Notes: generated by a model not told the origin, from the sequence alone. A stretch of DNA of 64,000 bases from Thunnus maccoyii (GCF_910596095.1 NC_056550.1:3100001-3164000); one strand, 5' to 3'. Shown: positions 50,890 through 62,484, numbered from the stretch's first letter. A program made the numbers and translations.

Positions 50890-53400
50890 CTTACAACCTG
50901 TCTGCCCAATATCACAAATTGCCTCAGGGTGCTTTACATTCTGTACAGGAATAAAACATCCCCTGTCCTTAGACCCTCGATTCAAATACGGAAAAACTCC
51001 CTAAAAAAAAACAACCTCTAAATGGAAGAAACCTCAGGAAGAGCAACAGAGAAGGGATCCCTGCACACAAGGGAGATTCACATCACACAGTTTACACACA
51101 CGGGAGAAGACACAAGAACAGACATTATTCACAGACCAGAGAGAGAAGGATGAAGCCATCATTGGTGGTATGGGGACTAATATATCGATGCACATGACAA
51201 GACATATGCAGGCAGGCAGGAAAGTTACAGTGAGCTGCTGCTTCCAGTGTCCAAGTTTTGCCAAGTCCAAGCTCTGAGAGAGTTTGCTTGGCGTTAATTA
51301 GCAGAGCAAAATCACAATTCAACTTGAGTTTTGCCTCTTTTACATCTCTATAGTATTTCTCATCTAGTCTATTGAAATGTCGGTCAAAATACAATACATT
51401 AATGGGATTCAGACAGGTCTGTAACAGGTTAGATTAATGTCTGAATCTTGCTGATTAATCGGGTCACATGTCACTGAATATAATCTGTGAGGTCTCTGAA
51501 GAATGGGTTCTGATGTTCTGTTTGTTGCCCACAGCTGGCTGTGTTTAGAATTCTTTCCTTTGAGTTTATGAACTACCTGCAGCGATCACACAGCAGCTGA
51601 AAGTGATATGTGCTCTCCAAATTAAGAGGCATGTGGCACAGCAGCAGTAACTTCTTTAATGATTTAAATTCATCCAACACGCCAACCGGATCGGTCAGGA
51701 TCTAACGGTAATGTTCAGTGTTCCTCTACCACATCCGACAGGACACTTTCCAGGTTTATACAATGAGCAGCCCTTCTCAGTATGACTCCTGAACTCCATC
51801 AGAGCTGTCAGGGCATTTTTATTTTTAAGTAGCTTAAAGTCTAAACTCTGTCTCCTCTGCAGATATTTCTCTGCCCTGTCAAGTTTGTTATCTTAGTTTT
51901 CAGTTCTGCTGCTTAACTGGTGTGTGAAGCAGACTTAAATCCTTAAAGAAATTACTTTTTTATTTTACCTTAAGTTTTTGCCTGATTGGACGAATAGTTC
52001 TATCATTACACACAAACAGGAAGTGGTATTATTGTGTTTTGGGGCTTGATGGTTGGTTCTTCATGGATGTGAACTTCAGATAGCCTACACCTGGGCCTCT
52101 TTCTAACTGGTCTATTTAAAGAGCCAGTTCACCCAAAAAATGTTTTCTCTCTTTTCTCTACCTCAAGTTGTATCCAGCCCTGGACAAATTTGGCTCAGCA
52201 TCAGATGTTTTCAAAATCTAAAAATGCCCTGTTGATAGCCAGAGAAGCAGAGCGGTTCCAGGATGGGTGCTGGTCATGCAAGAGATGTTTGAAAGACAAG
52301 AGAGGACAAGAGGAGAAAATAGGGAGAGAGAGGGAAAGAAGAGAGTTGGTTAGAGAGATGCAACAGTTATCAGAACAGTTACAATAATCAATAATCTCAT
52401 TGGCAGGACAGCACTTAGTAAATTCATTGACACTGAAACCAATCCACTGTGCAGTACAATTTCATTAAGGACTCAATTAAAGGCAACTAATTGAAGGTTA
52501 AGGCAAAAAGATGGTATTTAAGTTTAGTTTTAAAAGACTCAACAGACTCGGATTGCTTGACATCAGCAGGGAGGTTGCTGCTGACTTCTTTTTAACTTTG
52601 GGTACACACAGGAGCCCTGCATTCTGAGAGCGGAGAGCTTGAGAATGAATTTAAGGTTTAAAGGACTAGTCTGTAGTATTTTGTGGCATCTAGTGATGAG
52701 GTTGCAGATTGCAACCAACTAAATACCCCTCCCCTTACCAAGCGTAGGTGAACATACAGCGGCCGCAAAACTCGCAAAAACCGCAAAAGGCCCTCTCTAG
52801 AGCCAGTGTTTGGTTTGTCCGTTCTGGGTTACTATAGAAACATGGCGGTGCAACATGGTGGGCACCGTGGAAGAGGACCCACTCTCTATGTAGATATAAA
52901 GGGCCCATTCTAAGGTAATGAAAACACAATGATTCTTATTTCCAGGTGATTATACACTAATGTAAACATATTTATGAATATTATATTCCATTTCTGCCAA
53001 GTCCGTTCCACTAGATGCCACTAAATTCTACACACTGCACCTTTATGGAGATCAGGCAGGTATGGTTGGGTATGCCCATTTAGGATTTTATGAGTCACCA
53101 GAAGCACTTTAAAGTTTGATTTAACATGGACAGAAAGCCAATGAAGAGAGGCTAGAATTGGTGTAATATGGTCAAAGTTTCTTGTTTTTGTTAATATTCT
53201 AGCTGTAGCATTTTGAATCATCTGAAGACTTTCACTATTAGCATGTGGCACAACATTACTGTACTCAAGTCTGGATGAAACAAATGCTTGTATTAGAGTC
53301 TCTGTGTCAGCCATGGACAATGAAGACCGAATTTTAGCAGTGTTGCATAGATTATTGGATGCTACACTTCATGAAATCACACAGTTGTTGAGAGTTACTG
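50890..53400 (-). mobile_element. Decayed LINE-type retroelement with a reverse-transcriptase tail fragment
   Basis: The minus-strand frame at about 53046-53317 contains TLIQAFVSSRLEYSN, QMIQNATARILT and DHITPILASLHWL, the hallmark C-terminal end of teleost non-LTR reverse transcriptases (normally VTSRLDYCN, QNAAARVLT, ASLHWLPV). The rest, with CCTGTCCTTAGACCCTCGAT and GAAACCTCAGGAAGAGCAAC, is the usual companion repeat. It is truncated, lacks the catalytic part and is split by the MITE at 52661. Confidence 0.6.
52661..53043 (-). mobile_element. Same MITE family, copy 2, inserted in a LINE remnant
   Basis: It carries the same ends (AAGGACTAGTCTGTAG and, at the right, CTACACACTGCACCTT) and interior as copy 1, in reverse orientation, 383 bp, again with TA on both sides. 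The sequence on each side belongs to one old LINE-like repeat, so this copy landed inside it. Confidence 0.75.
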
Positions 53401-53739
53401 TTACATGATCATACTGGTGTCTGTGTCTTCCACTGCAAAGAAAAAATAAGAAATAAGTTGTGTCCACTGTCTGTTTCCATATTTTTCATATTGAGATACA
53501 ATCAGACTACAGACAGAATCAAGATAATGAGAACACTGATCATAAGCAGGCATAACTTTAAAGGCCCCATGATCAGACGTCATTATCCAGATACAGATCA
53601 CAGGTTACACCTAGTGGATAATAGCTACAAATAAAATTACAACTGAATTACTACAGGAATTAAATATAAATGTAGACAGATAGAAGCACTGGAGCTCTGA
53701 CCTTCTGCCCTTTCTCTCTCTCTCTCTCTCTCCTGTAGT

Positions 53740-54020
53740 TTCTCCACCACCCAGACAGCCGTGTGGGCGTCATGTAATCTTCTTGTCCCAGTCTGTTCCT
53801 GCAGACTTCCTGCCCACTCGCTCTCCCTCTCTCTCCTTTCAGCCCTTCAGTGATCATTAACTTCCCTCCTTGTTGCACGCCCACGCCGCTCGTCCTGATT
53901 TCGTCCTGGCGGCGGGACGGCGGTGTGTCTGCTGTCAGGTCCTTCACAGAGGGTCCGGAGGAGAGAAATGGATGACGGGTTCATTGGAGGCAGTTATAAT
54001 GGGAGGGGGTAATCAGTAAC
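53740..54020. promoter_or_regulatory. CpG-rich island in the hoxb2a-hoxb1a spacer
   Basis: An isolated GC/CpG-rich block (ccacgccgctcgtcctg, gcggcgggacggcgg) contains CTGTCAGGTCC (TALE site overlapping a retinoid half-site) and ATGGATGACGGG. It sits between LINE debris and AT-rich DNA about 3 kb upstream of hoxb1a. It could be an unannotated enhancer or promoter; no coding frame is convincing. Confidence 0.3.
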
Positions 54021-56219
54021 AAGAAGGTGTTCAAACTGTGAAACAGACACTTCATGAGCAAACATTTGATATATAGAGATTTTGCCCTTTTGATAAGAAA
54101 CAAAGAAAGATGCTTTTAAAAAAAACATGTCTACATACTTGAACAATTCAAGGATAAAATATAAGATAAATCCTCTCCAAAAAATACACTTCAACAAAAA
54201 CTCTTTCCTTTGTAAAAAAAAAAGATCAGTCCTGTGCACAGTTGTAGGCCATTGTTTTACACACACTCACAGAAAGAACATTGTGTTGTCGTCAAGGCGA
54301 TCCCGGTTTCCTGTCCTGCTGTACCGGCAGGGCTTGGCCCACCAGAAGGCCTCCTGTCTGCCTTAACCTCATTTCTGTAACAGATCAGCTCATTCATTCA
54401 ATTAGCAAACACACATGCTCAAACGTGCACTCAAACGTGCACTCGCACATGCACGTTCAGCTTTCATCAGAAATCTATGGCCTCCCAATCCAATTGTTGA
54501 AAAGTAAACTGATTCCCAAAAGTCCCTGCGATGTCTGTGACGCTCTCCATACGATCGATAGAAACCTTTTGATCCGTAGAAAGATTTCCTCCATTCCTGT
54601 GAGGAAAATGTGCAAAGAGGAGATAAAGTCAAATCAATAATCTTTAAAGTGGGGATCAGAGTTAGTGGACGGGACTGGATGGAGAAATGGGAATGGTTGA
54701 TCAGAGCTGATGGGAAATTGCTACAGAGGAGAGCGTCTTTAAACAGAAGCGGTAGATGAACCTGCAGTGTTTTATGTGTTTGGCTGCTGAGTGTTCTGTA
54801 GACACTCTGTCAGTGCTGGATGTTACAGTGGAGGACAGTCAATCACACACTGACCAATTTAAATGTCAGAGCTGAACAGCTGGCACTCAGCACAGTATTA
54901 GACTCAACAAAAGTACATGTTCACAATAGATTTATAGTCTCAGTGTTGAGAAATGATTTCTCTCAAACACTGGCGGTGTTGGTTTGAACACAGAAGTTTT
55001 TATACACTTGTATTTCCGAGCCTTTGGTAAACCAAACCTAAGGTTACAGAAAGCCCAGCACTAATTTAAACTCTCTACATAACTACTGAGTAATCCCAGT
55101 CTGACCATGTGCTAGGGACAGGGCCAGAAACTTCAAAACACACCCCACATGACATATTACAACTGTCTGGTGAAAACTGCTTTGGTTCTTCTGGTTCTTT
55201 TGGCACCACCGATCCTCTTAACCTTGTATTTTTTTCACTTGGCCCTGGTCTGAGTTGCAAGTGTGAAACCAAAGTGTGGAAGTAGTGTAGCTTAATAGTG
55301 TGCTGTATGTGTAAATGTGTAAGTGTAATAAAGAGACTTTATAGAGTGTAATGATTCTGGTTTATTACTAACTTGGGTCATATTTTCATAGTTCTGGCCA
55401 CCATTCTGCTTGGTAAAAATAACACAGCACTTATCAGGTAACTTACTATAAGGACTGCAGTGACATTAATAAAAAGGAATTTGAATCACAAAATAGAATC
55501 AGAAAACAAACAGATTAGCCAAACTTGCATATTTGAGACAGAAAACGAAGGTGAAATGTAAAATTATAATCCAGACTGCTTGTTCTACACATTCAACCCA
55601 GTTTTACAGAGCCACCGCCTGTCTTCAACTTTGATCTTTTTGTGCACATGCTAGAGATGATATTCAACATTTCAGGTGCGCTACCTTTAACTTTCCCCTC
55701 CACATAAAACGGTTTCGATACTGCATACTTGTTTAAAACCTGCCTGATTGCTTGTGTTTTTTTTTTTCCATTGTCACCCATATATTGGATAACACTCAAG
55801 CTTACACGTATAAACAGCATATACAGTATGTTCCACAGTTCTGACAATAAAACGTATCAGATATAAGGTCTCTACAGATCTGAGTCCTTTTCTCCAGGCC
55901 TTCTCAGTGCCTGTGTAGTTCACATTTTATCCTTAATTTAACTGACAAGAATCATTTCACCGTGTAGTAGCCCTGTTATGCTATTACAGCAGCAGTGGTA
56001 AGAATACTAGATAGTATTGGCAACTGTTGTGTGAATAAGCCTGACTCGACCTGTAGCAGCAGTATGTAGTAATAGTAGCTAGTAACAGAAGTATACCGTG
56101 GTACCACTGTACTGTACATGAGTTTCTATTCTTTCTCTGTTATTTCTCGGAGCATTTTGCAGGGAGGCCTGAGAGCAGCAGGCCGGCTCACAGCTCCTCC
56201 TTTATTCTCTGCTTCTCTC
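54021..56219. other. Immediate upstream region of the hoxb1a enhancer
   Basis: No coding gene. From 54.28 to 54.42 kb there is a balanced block (gcgatcccggtttcctg; ATTCATTCAATTAGC) that may be conserved. The remainder is AT-rich with no repeats recognised. Confidence 0.4.
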
Positions 56220-56330
56220 TTTGCTCTGACAGATCCGTGCTCATATCAGATTGATGGGCCGGTTTGATTGAAGTCTCTTTGTCGTGCTAATGTCACCGCG
56301 AGTGATGGATGAGGCGCGTGCGCCAATACA
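56220..56330 (+). promoter_or_regulatory. Hoxb1 autoregulatory element (b1-ARE)
   Basis: In order: CTGACAG (56226-56232, Prep/Meis), AGATTGATGG (56248-56257, Hox/Pbx), TGATTGAAGT (56265-56274, Hox/Pbx repeat), CTTTGTC next to GTGCTAATG (56277-56292, Sox/Oct) and TGATGGATGA (56303-56312, Hox/Pbx repeat 3). Site order, spacing and the Sox/Oct box match the mouse Hoxb1 autoregulatory enhancer that sustains expression in rhombomere 4. It lies about 840 bp before the hoxb1a start. By-eye match, but detailed enough to be confident. Confidence 0.85.
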
Positions 56331-56395
56331 AACGCGCGCGCGCAAACTCCACTCCTAAACCGAAAGCTCCACCACCCCACCCCTCCCCTCCACAC

Positions 56396-56406
56396 ATACA
56401 CACACA

Positions 56407-56438
<32 letters not shown>
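56396..56438. repeat. CA microsatellite near the hoxb1a promoter
   Basis: A CA run with two TA interruptions lies between the autoregulatory element and the E-box cluster. Confidence 0.95.
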
Positions 56439-56489
56439 GTGGCTCTCTCGCTCCCGTGACCGGCTGACAAACTTCTGGCCTCCTGGTCA

Positions 56490-56530
56490 CCATAGGCGAC
56501 GTGACGACGAGCCACGTGACCCTAGAGGTA
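56490..56530 (+). promoter_or_regulatory. hoxb1a: hoxb1a proximal promoter E-box/CRE-like cluster
   Basis: GCGACGTGACGACG and GCCACGTGACCC sit side by side, giving two ACGTGAC cores, one in a CACGTG E-box (56513-56518). They lie 180 bp past the autoregulatory element and about 640 bp before the start codon. A promoter role is inferred from position. Confidence 0.3.
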
Positions 56531-57150
56531 AGAAAAGAAGTGACATGGAAAAGAGAGAGAGAGAGGGAGAGAGAGAGAGAGAGAGACACGGAAAAAGGGG
56601 GGAAGCAGAGAATGTGAGGGGAGAAAGACAGAATGGAGGAAGACGGAGTGTAAATGTCTGGAGGTGAAAAGGTGACTCGACTCTTTTCTGTCCTCTCGCG
56701 TTGTTTTCCACCGTCACCGATGACTCTGGAAATCACAGGTTGAGTTGATCTATTGACAGCGCGAAGGCCTTCCGTTTACGCACACACACCGACACACATC
56801 ACAGCAGAGCACATTATTCATGTGTGCTTCAGTTTTGGGGACGTGCAGCCTGCGCTTTCTTTTCCTTCACATTGGAAGTTTTTTTTTTTTCTTCTTCGCA
56901 TTTTGCTGATAATTTCCCTTTTTACTTATTATCCCATTTGCATTTTTTCACAGTTTTTTTTGGAGGTTTCTGTTTTTATTTTGATTTTTTCGTTCTACAT
57001 AGATCACAGTTTACTCTTAGAACACTTTTTTATATGCAGTTCTTTTTTTAAATTTTCTTTCATCTAATTTCCATTAACTTCGTTTGTGTGTGTTCCTGTT
57101 TCTGCTGATAATTATAAACTTTATTCAGTCCAGCCGTGCCTCCGGCCTGC

Positions 57151-60100
57151 ATGGACACATCTAACATGAACTCCTTTGTGGAATACTCCATTTGTAACCG
57201 ACCGGGGACCGGCGCTTACTCTGCGCCCAAATCTGGTTACCATCACCATCATCATCTGCATCACCATCACCATCCTCTGGATCAGCATCAGGGCTTCCCG
57301 GTGACATCCGGCACCTTCCACACGGGCCACAGCGGCTCCCCAGCTCCCATTAACGTGTCAAGAAGTGACACCAGCACCGGGGAAGCCAGTTACACCGGGG
57401 ATGGGCGGCTGTACGTGGGCACCGGAGCACCAACGGGCGCTGGAGGAGCGCACGGGACCACAGGGTCGGCCCAGCATCATCAGCAACATCATCATCATCA
57501 TGAACAGCAGACGCATAACAGTTACCATCACCATCCTCATATTCACCAAACTCAAAGCTTACAAAGCGGAATATTGTCTTCATATAGTAACGGGAATACC
57601 GGCAACACCGGGGCCTATGCGGCCCAGGCGTGCGCCACAAACTCGGAGTATGTTGCAGCGACGGGCCCTCACAACACCGTTCACCCTCAGTATTTCATGG
57701 AGGAGTCTGTGTCCTCCACCTACTATCATCAATCAACCTTCACCACCTCGGCCCCCACCGTCGGCCCCAGCTACGGGGCCCTGGCCGCGGCCTACTGCGG
57801 GCCTCAGGGCGCCCTAGCCGGGTCTCAGTACCCGCAGCAGCTTGGCGGGGGTCTGGACGCAGCGGGCTACCTGGGGCTTCCACAGGGGGGAGGTTACGGG
57901 GAGCTGCCGGTCTCCCAGGACCGAGAGAGGGAGGACGAGGAGGGCCAGCAGGCCGGGCAGGGGCAGACCTTCGACTGGATGAAGGTGAAGAGGAACCCGC
58001 CTAAAACAGGTGAGGGAGGGCTGGTGGTATTCCTGGAGATTATTTGTCCGTTTTGGTGACTTAAAGGTCATGCAGCATTATTAAGAGGTTGGCCCAGCAG
58101 CATTTAACTTTGATTTGTGAGGTTTCCAGCAGGAGGCTGAAGATGCGGAGTCATGCTTCTTTTACATTTATCACAGGAAGTATTGCAGCCAAAAGACTCA
58201 AAAGAAGTAGTTTATTTTAAGAATGATTGATTGTTTATGAATAGCTGAGATGAGGGAAAAAAGAGAAATATGTAGCCTGTATTCAGCAACAAACTTAAGA
58301 AAGAAAACTTAGGGCTATCAGGCTATAAAGACAAATGTTTTGATTAAAACGCGTTTTAAAGCGAATTTATCTTAACAGCACGAGCTCTGATAAATAACGA
58401 CATTAATATTATACCATAAGAGTAAAATGTTGATTTTTTTATTTCCTGTCTTCTCCATGCAGGCCTCGTTTTCATTTTTCTCTGTTTGTAACCACAGATG
58501 TTGGACTTTTCTAATGTAAATTTGACCTCCCTGCTGTTCCTTCCTTCTCTTTTCGCTTGTCTTAATCACTCAGGTCTGGATTCGTTTTGCTCTAAACCGA
58601 CCGAGAGTTTATAAGCAACAAATAGATGAATCATACAATTGATAATATATATATATATGTATGCTTGGTTTGAAATGTACCATTGATGTAGCCTTTTTTA
58701 AGGTGGCTGTCCAACATCAGGATAGGTCAGATATAAATAAAATAACTCGTTTATTATGACTCAGAATTTCATTTCATAACTTTCAACACCAACAAAACAT
58801 TTTTTTGTCATGGAGTTAACATTTCTCCATGAGGGCTGATACTGTATCAAATATGCAGCATTTTAAAATTGTTGTTAAAACACATCTTTTGCTCCAGAAA
58901 TAAAGAAAAAAATATTAAGCTTTTCATAATGGAAAGACCAAGACCAGCTCAACCTCTCAAGAGGAAAATCTGTCTTTTCTATCTTTTATTTATCTGGTTG
59001 TTTCGTAGTTTTAAACGATTGGACGAAGACATTTTTAAAGTGAAATACGTTTTATTTTTAATTATGACGTAGTGTTGCTGGTGTAGTTATTGTTCCGCAT
59101 ATGAAACGTGGGATTAAACATTTTCTCATTACAACGTAAATCTAACTCGTCTTTTAAATGTGAGGTATAAAATGAAGGCGTTTATGTGTTTTTAGGACTT
59201 GGTCAGTATGTAGTCATATCTCAGGAAAGATAGCAGGTCTGGTCTGGGTCAGCGAGGGCCCCCGACGTCTGATATGTTTCTCTTACCCTCTCCTACTCTC
59301 TTAATGGATATAGCAGACGGGTTACTTCGCCCTGGGAAGTCTGTCCTGCTCTGTTATCTTTTAAAGCAGCCTCCCCCCCCCTCCCTCCCTGCCCGCCCCC
59401 CAACCAACCCAAGCATCACACCCCCTAGTCTTATTTCTCCACCCGTCTGTGCACCAGCCTTTTCTTTTTTGTTGTTTCCTCTTAACTTCTGCTTTACTCT
59501 AAAATTCGGCCTCCCCCGTGGCTTGGAGAGAACTTTAATACAGATCATGAAACACATTTATTCCAGCCGGAGATCCACTGATTGAAACCAGAGCACATCA
59601 TAGGCCCAATGAAACCTGCAGGCCACATTTAAATAGCCTGATTAGCACTCATAAAATAAATAAATATGATCATAAATACACATTAATAAATAAATCCATG
59701 AAGACTAAAAAAATGATCCTTAAGCAATTTCTGTTTCCTGATTTCCAATGAATGTGAAGAACAACAACATATTTAATGTATACACTCTGTGTTCTATTCA
59801 TTAGCATAGAGGAAGATGTAACGTGCATTTTCAGTGATTAATAATATACACACATAATAGAACAAGTTCTTAAAACACATTTATAACAACTTTTGTGTCT
59901 CTTCTCTCTCTCCTCCACCCAGTCAAAGTGTCGGACTTCGGCCTCGCGGGCGCGCACAACAACGCCATGCGCACCAACTTCAGCACGCGGCAGCTGACGG
60001 AGCTGGAGAAGGAGTTCCACTTCAGCAAGTATCTAACGCGGGCGCGGCGCGTGGAGATCGCCGCCACGCTCGAGCTCAATGAGACGCAGGTGAAGATCTG

Positions 60101-60299
60101 GTTCCAGAACAGGCGCATGAAGCAGAAGAAGCGCGAGCGGGAGGGCGCCTCCGCCACGGCGCGCTCCTCTTCCTCCTCCTCCTCCTCCTCCGGTTCTTAT
60201 GATACCGGTGCCGGCAGCGGTTTCAACAAGGAACTCGAGGACACCGACCACTCCTCCGCGTCCACGTCTCCAGGCGCGTCCCCGAGCTCTGAGACGTAG
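57151..60299 (+). CDS. hoxb1a: Hoxb1a homeodomain transcription factor; coding exons 57151-58009 and 59923-60299
   Basis: Labial-group transcription factor that gives rhombomere 4 and facial branchiomotor neurons their identity, acting with Pbx and Prep/Meis and activating its own gene. The spliced product is 411 residues. It starts [17 protein letters not shown] (group-1 N-terminus) and has [10 protein letters not shown] at about 81-90, CATNSEY, HPQYF, YCGPQGA, the labial hexapeptide [14 protein letters not shown] at 273-286, and a homeodomain at about 299-358 containing [38 protein letters not shown] and [15 protein letters not shown]. Exon 1 ends ACAG|GTGAGG and exon 2 begins after ctccacccag, giving Val287 (phase 1). 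It is longer than the roughly 300 residues I expect for the family because of histidine runs (31-41, 109-130) and a serine run after the homeodomain. Met1 has a weak context; Met6 (57166) is an alternative start. It is the last Hox gene of the cluster. Confidence 0.95.
58010..59922 (+). other. hoxb1a: hoxb1a intron
   Basis: A 1.9-kb intron from GTGAGG to ctccacccag. It is mostly AT-rich unique sequence with a C-rich patch at 59370-59460 and the homeodomain-site field at 59.56-59.73 kb. No repeats of the spacer type are present. Confidence 0.9.
59560..59730. promoter_or_regulatory. Candidate intronic Hox/Pbx-responsive block of hoxb1a
   Basis: TGATTGAAAC at 59579 repeats the core of the autoregulatory Hox/Pbx repeat. 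Around it are CATTTATTCC, CATTTAAATAGCC, CTGATTAGC and a run of CATAAATA/CATTAATAAATA words, a dense homeodomain-site field 200-360 bp before exon 2. Part of it is AT-simple, so chance is possible. Confidence 0.25.
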
Positions 60300-60885
60300 T
60301 AGAATATTGGTTCTCCAGAGCAGACGCTGTGATGCTGTGGAAAACAGGTGGCCTTCAGTTATGTACTAATGAGAGACAGAATACTTAATGCATTCCGTGT
60401 TGTGCGTTATACTACTTAGAGGAAAATCAACCCTCCAATCATCAGCCTCCCTCATCTACTTCTGCTCTGACTTCCTACATGTCCCAGAATTCCCTTTGAC
60501 AACTCACACATTCAGCGTGTGGAGAGAAAAACTTACCTTGACCAAATCTCATCTATTGCTGCCTCTCTGGGCACTGACATTATTAGCCAGATGGTTTTTT
60601 TTTTATGGAGTGAAAATGATTTTTTTTTCTTTAAATATAACAACTGCAGTGATCTGGTTGGAAATCAAAGAGCATTAATGCTGGATACTAAAAAGAGACA
60701 GTTACCCCACTTTAGTGGATATTGTGACTGCACTATTGTAGTGACAGATTAGGGGACCTACTATGAGGAAACCAACACAAGCAAAATGATGCGATATGGT
60801 TGTTGGTGATGCAAAATGCCCCCAGTTTGAGGGAAATAATAGAAAATACAATAATGAAACAATAAACCTCCCTTCAATTATCTGG
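60300..60885 (+). other. hoxb1a: hoxb1a 3' UTR
   Basis: The first clear AATAAA after the TAG stop lies at 60861, preceded by an A-rich run and followed by a CT-rich stretch. A 3' UTR of about 580 nt would follow. No open reading frame or repeat is evident between the stop and this signal. The end is inferred. Confidence 0.5.
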
Positions 60886-61460
60886 GATGGCAAGTAGGTA
60901 CAGTAGGTTTCATCATACCTTCAAATTCTGCAAACTTAAGAAATTCCTTCCAAACCAAAACCACATTATTTCATGGAACCACACATTTCATGCTGTGGGC
61001 CAGAAACAAATCAGTTGCAGGTACCTTAATGCAGTGGTTTCCAAATGGGGTTCGGGACCCCATGTTGGGTCCTAAGATAAGTCTAAATGGTCATAAAATA
61101 ATTAAAAGGACACACATTTTTCTCTGATGTTTCTATATTTTCCTGTCTTTGATACATATACTTCTCCAGACCTCTACAAACACAAGCCAAACAATGGTTG
61201 GTAGCCTGCTGGACTGTTTCTGACAGCGTGGATCACACCTCTTTGTTCTGTCCGAACAGGGAGAATCAATGACCCATGACACTTAAATTAGAGTCTCAGA
61301 AAGTGTTGTATTCTCATAGAAACTGGATGTAGTAGCTAAAATGTTTGGTCAATTATTCCTGGACATAAAACATTATTTTCAAGATGATCCCCTTAATGTG
61401 GAAGTTGGGGGCTACTTTTAAGTGTGAGATAATTGATGAATCCAGTCTCTGGTGTACAGG

Positions 61461-61461
61461 C

Positions 61462-61497
<36 letters not shown>

Positions 61498-61498
61498 G
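61461..61498. repeat. ATG trinucleotide repeat
   Basis: About 12 GAT/ATG units in non-coding DNA. Confidence 0.95.
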
Positions 61499-62058
61499 AT
61501 GCACTTTGGCATCTTTATATGATGTCTGAATTACAGGGTTTAACTGGTATTGGGTTATTTAAGGTGGATAATAGGTATTTTTTGCTGATATTTAGATTAT
61601 TTTTCATATTTTTTAAATTTAGAAAAAAAACAAAAAAAACGCAAATGCCTGTATTTACTGTTTACAAAACTTGGGGATACATGACCAAGAGTTAATGTAC
61701 AAAAAATGTTGAATTAATTATATAAAACATAACAAGCTGTAGTTCAACCTAAACCCACATACCAGTCTAACTAAATGAGCCTTATGATCAGAAATACAGG
61801 GAGCCTCTGGTGGCAAAAATACACTGTTGTCTTCATGGTTGTACATGTTTTTGTTTCACAAACCTTTATTATTATTTTTAATTTTTTTTTAATGTTTTAC
61901 ATTTTTTGTAAGTATGTTTCATCCCACTCAGCTCTAGTCTTTGCACTATGTGAGTAACATTTTAGACAGAGCTGATGGCCAGGGTGTTCCCCTTCACCTT
62001 TCATGAATGGTGACACATTTACTGACATGTTAGTTAGACTCAGGGGGTAATTCGGGAT

Positions 62059-62113
62059 GAATGTGTGTGTGTGTGTGTATGTGTGTGTGTGTATGTGTGT
62101 GTGTGTGTGTGTA
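62059..62113. repeat. TG microsatellite with TATG interruptions
   Basis: TG run broken by two TA steps. Confidence 0.95.
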
Positions 62114-62484
62114 CAGGGGGGTCAAGATTAAAGCAAACTACTTAATAAATGCTGAAGTCCGAAAGCAGGGCTGAGTTGGAGAAGTGGGGGAAATTCTATT
62201 TTACTGCCTGTCTCCTCCCCCTTGAGAGTAAATTATTGGAAGCATTTGATGTTATTGATTATAGATTATGGGGAAATGTGTGTATCAGGGACATTTTTTC
62301 CTATTATTCTGAATACTAAAATGCTCACAACATGACAAAAATGACAATATGTGAATGGTTTTACTCCTAATTTTGATGTTTATAAGACTAATTGAATAAA
62401 TACCTACAAAGTATTTCAGATTCCTATATTTTGTCCTCCTCAAAGTGTATCTTGTAAACGTAATCCAGGAGTAAATCTCTTCAT

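Noticed and set aside
56293..56736. Minus-strand frame of 147 codons over the hoxb1a promoter
   Set aside because: It is composed of CA and GA repeat translation across a recognised regulatory region.
57136..57150. Extension of hoxb1a by five codons upstream
   Set aside because: It would start at a GTG. The ATG at 57151 gives the conserved group-1 N-terminus.
57151..60299. Assignment as hoxb1b or hoxa1a
   Set aside because: Order hoxb3-hoxb2-hoxb1 in one orientation, the upstream autoregulatory element and the homeodomain ([15 protein letters not shown]) fit hoxb1a. The Bb cluster of studied teleosts lacks hoxb2.
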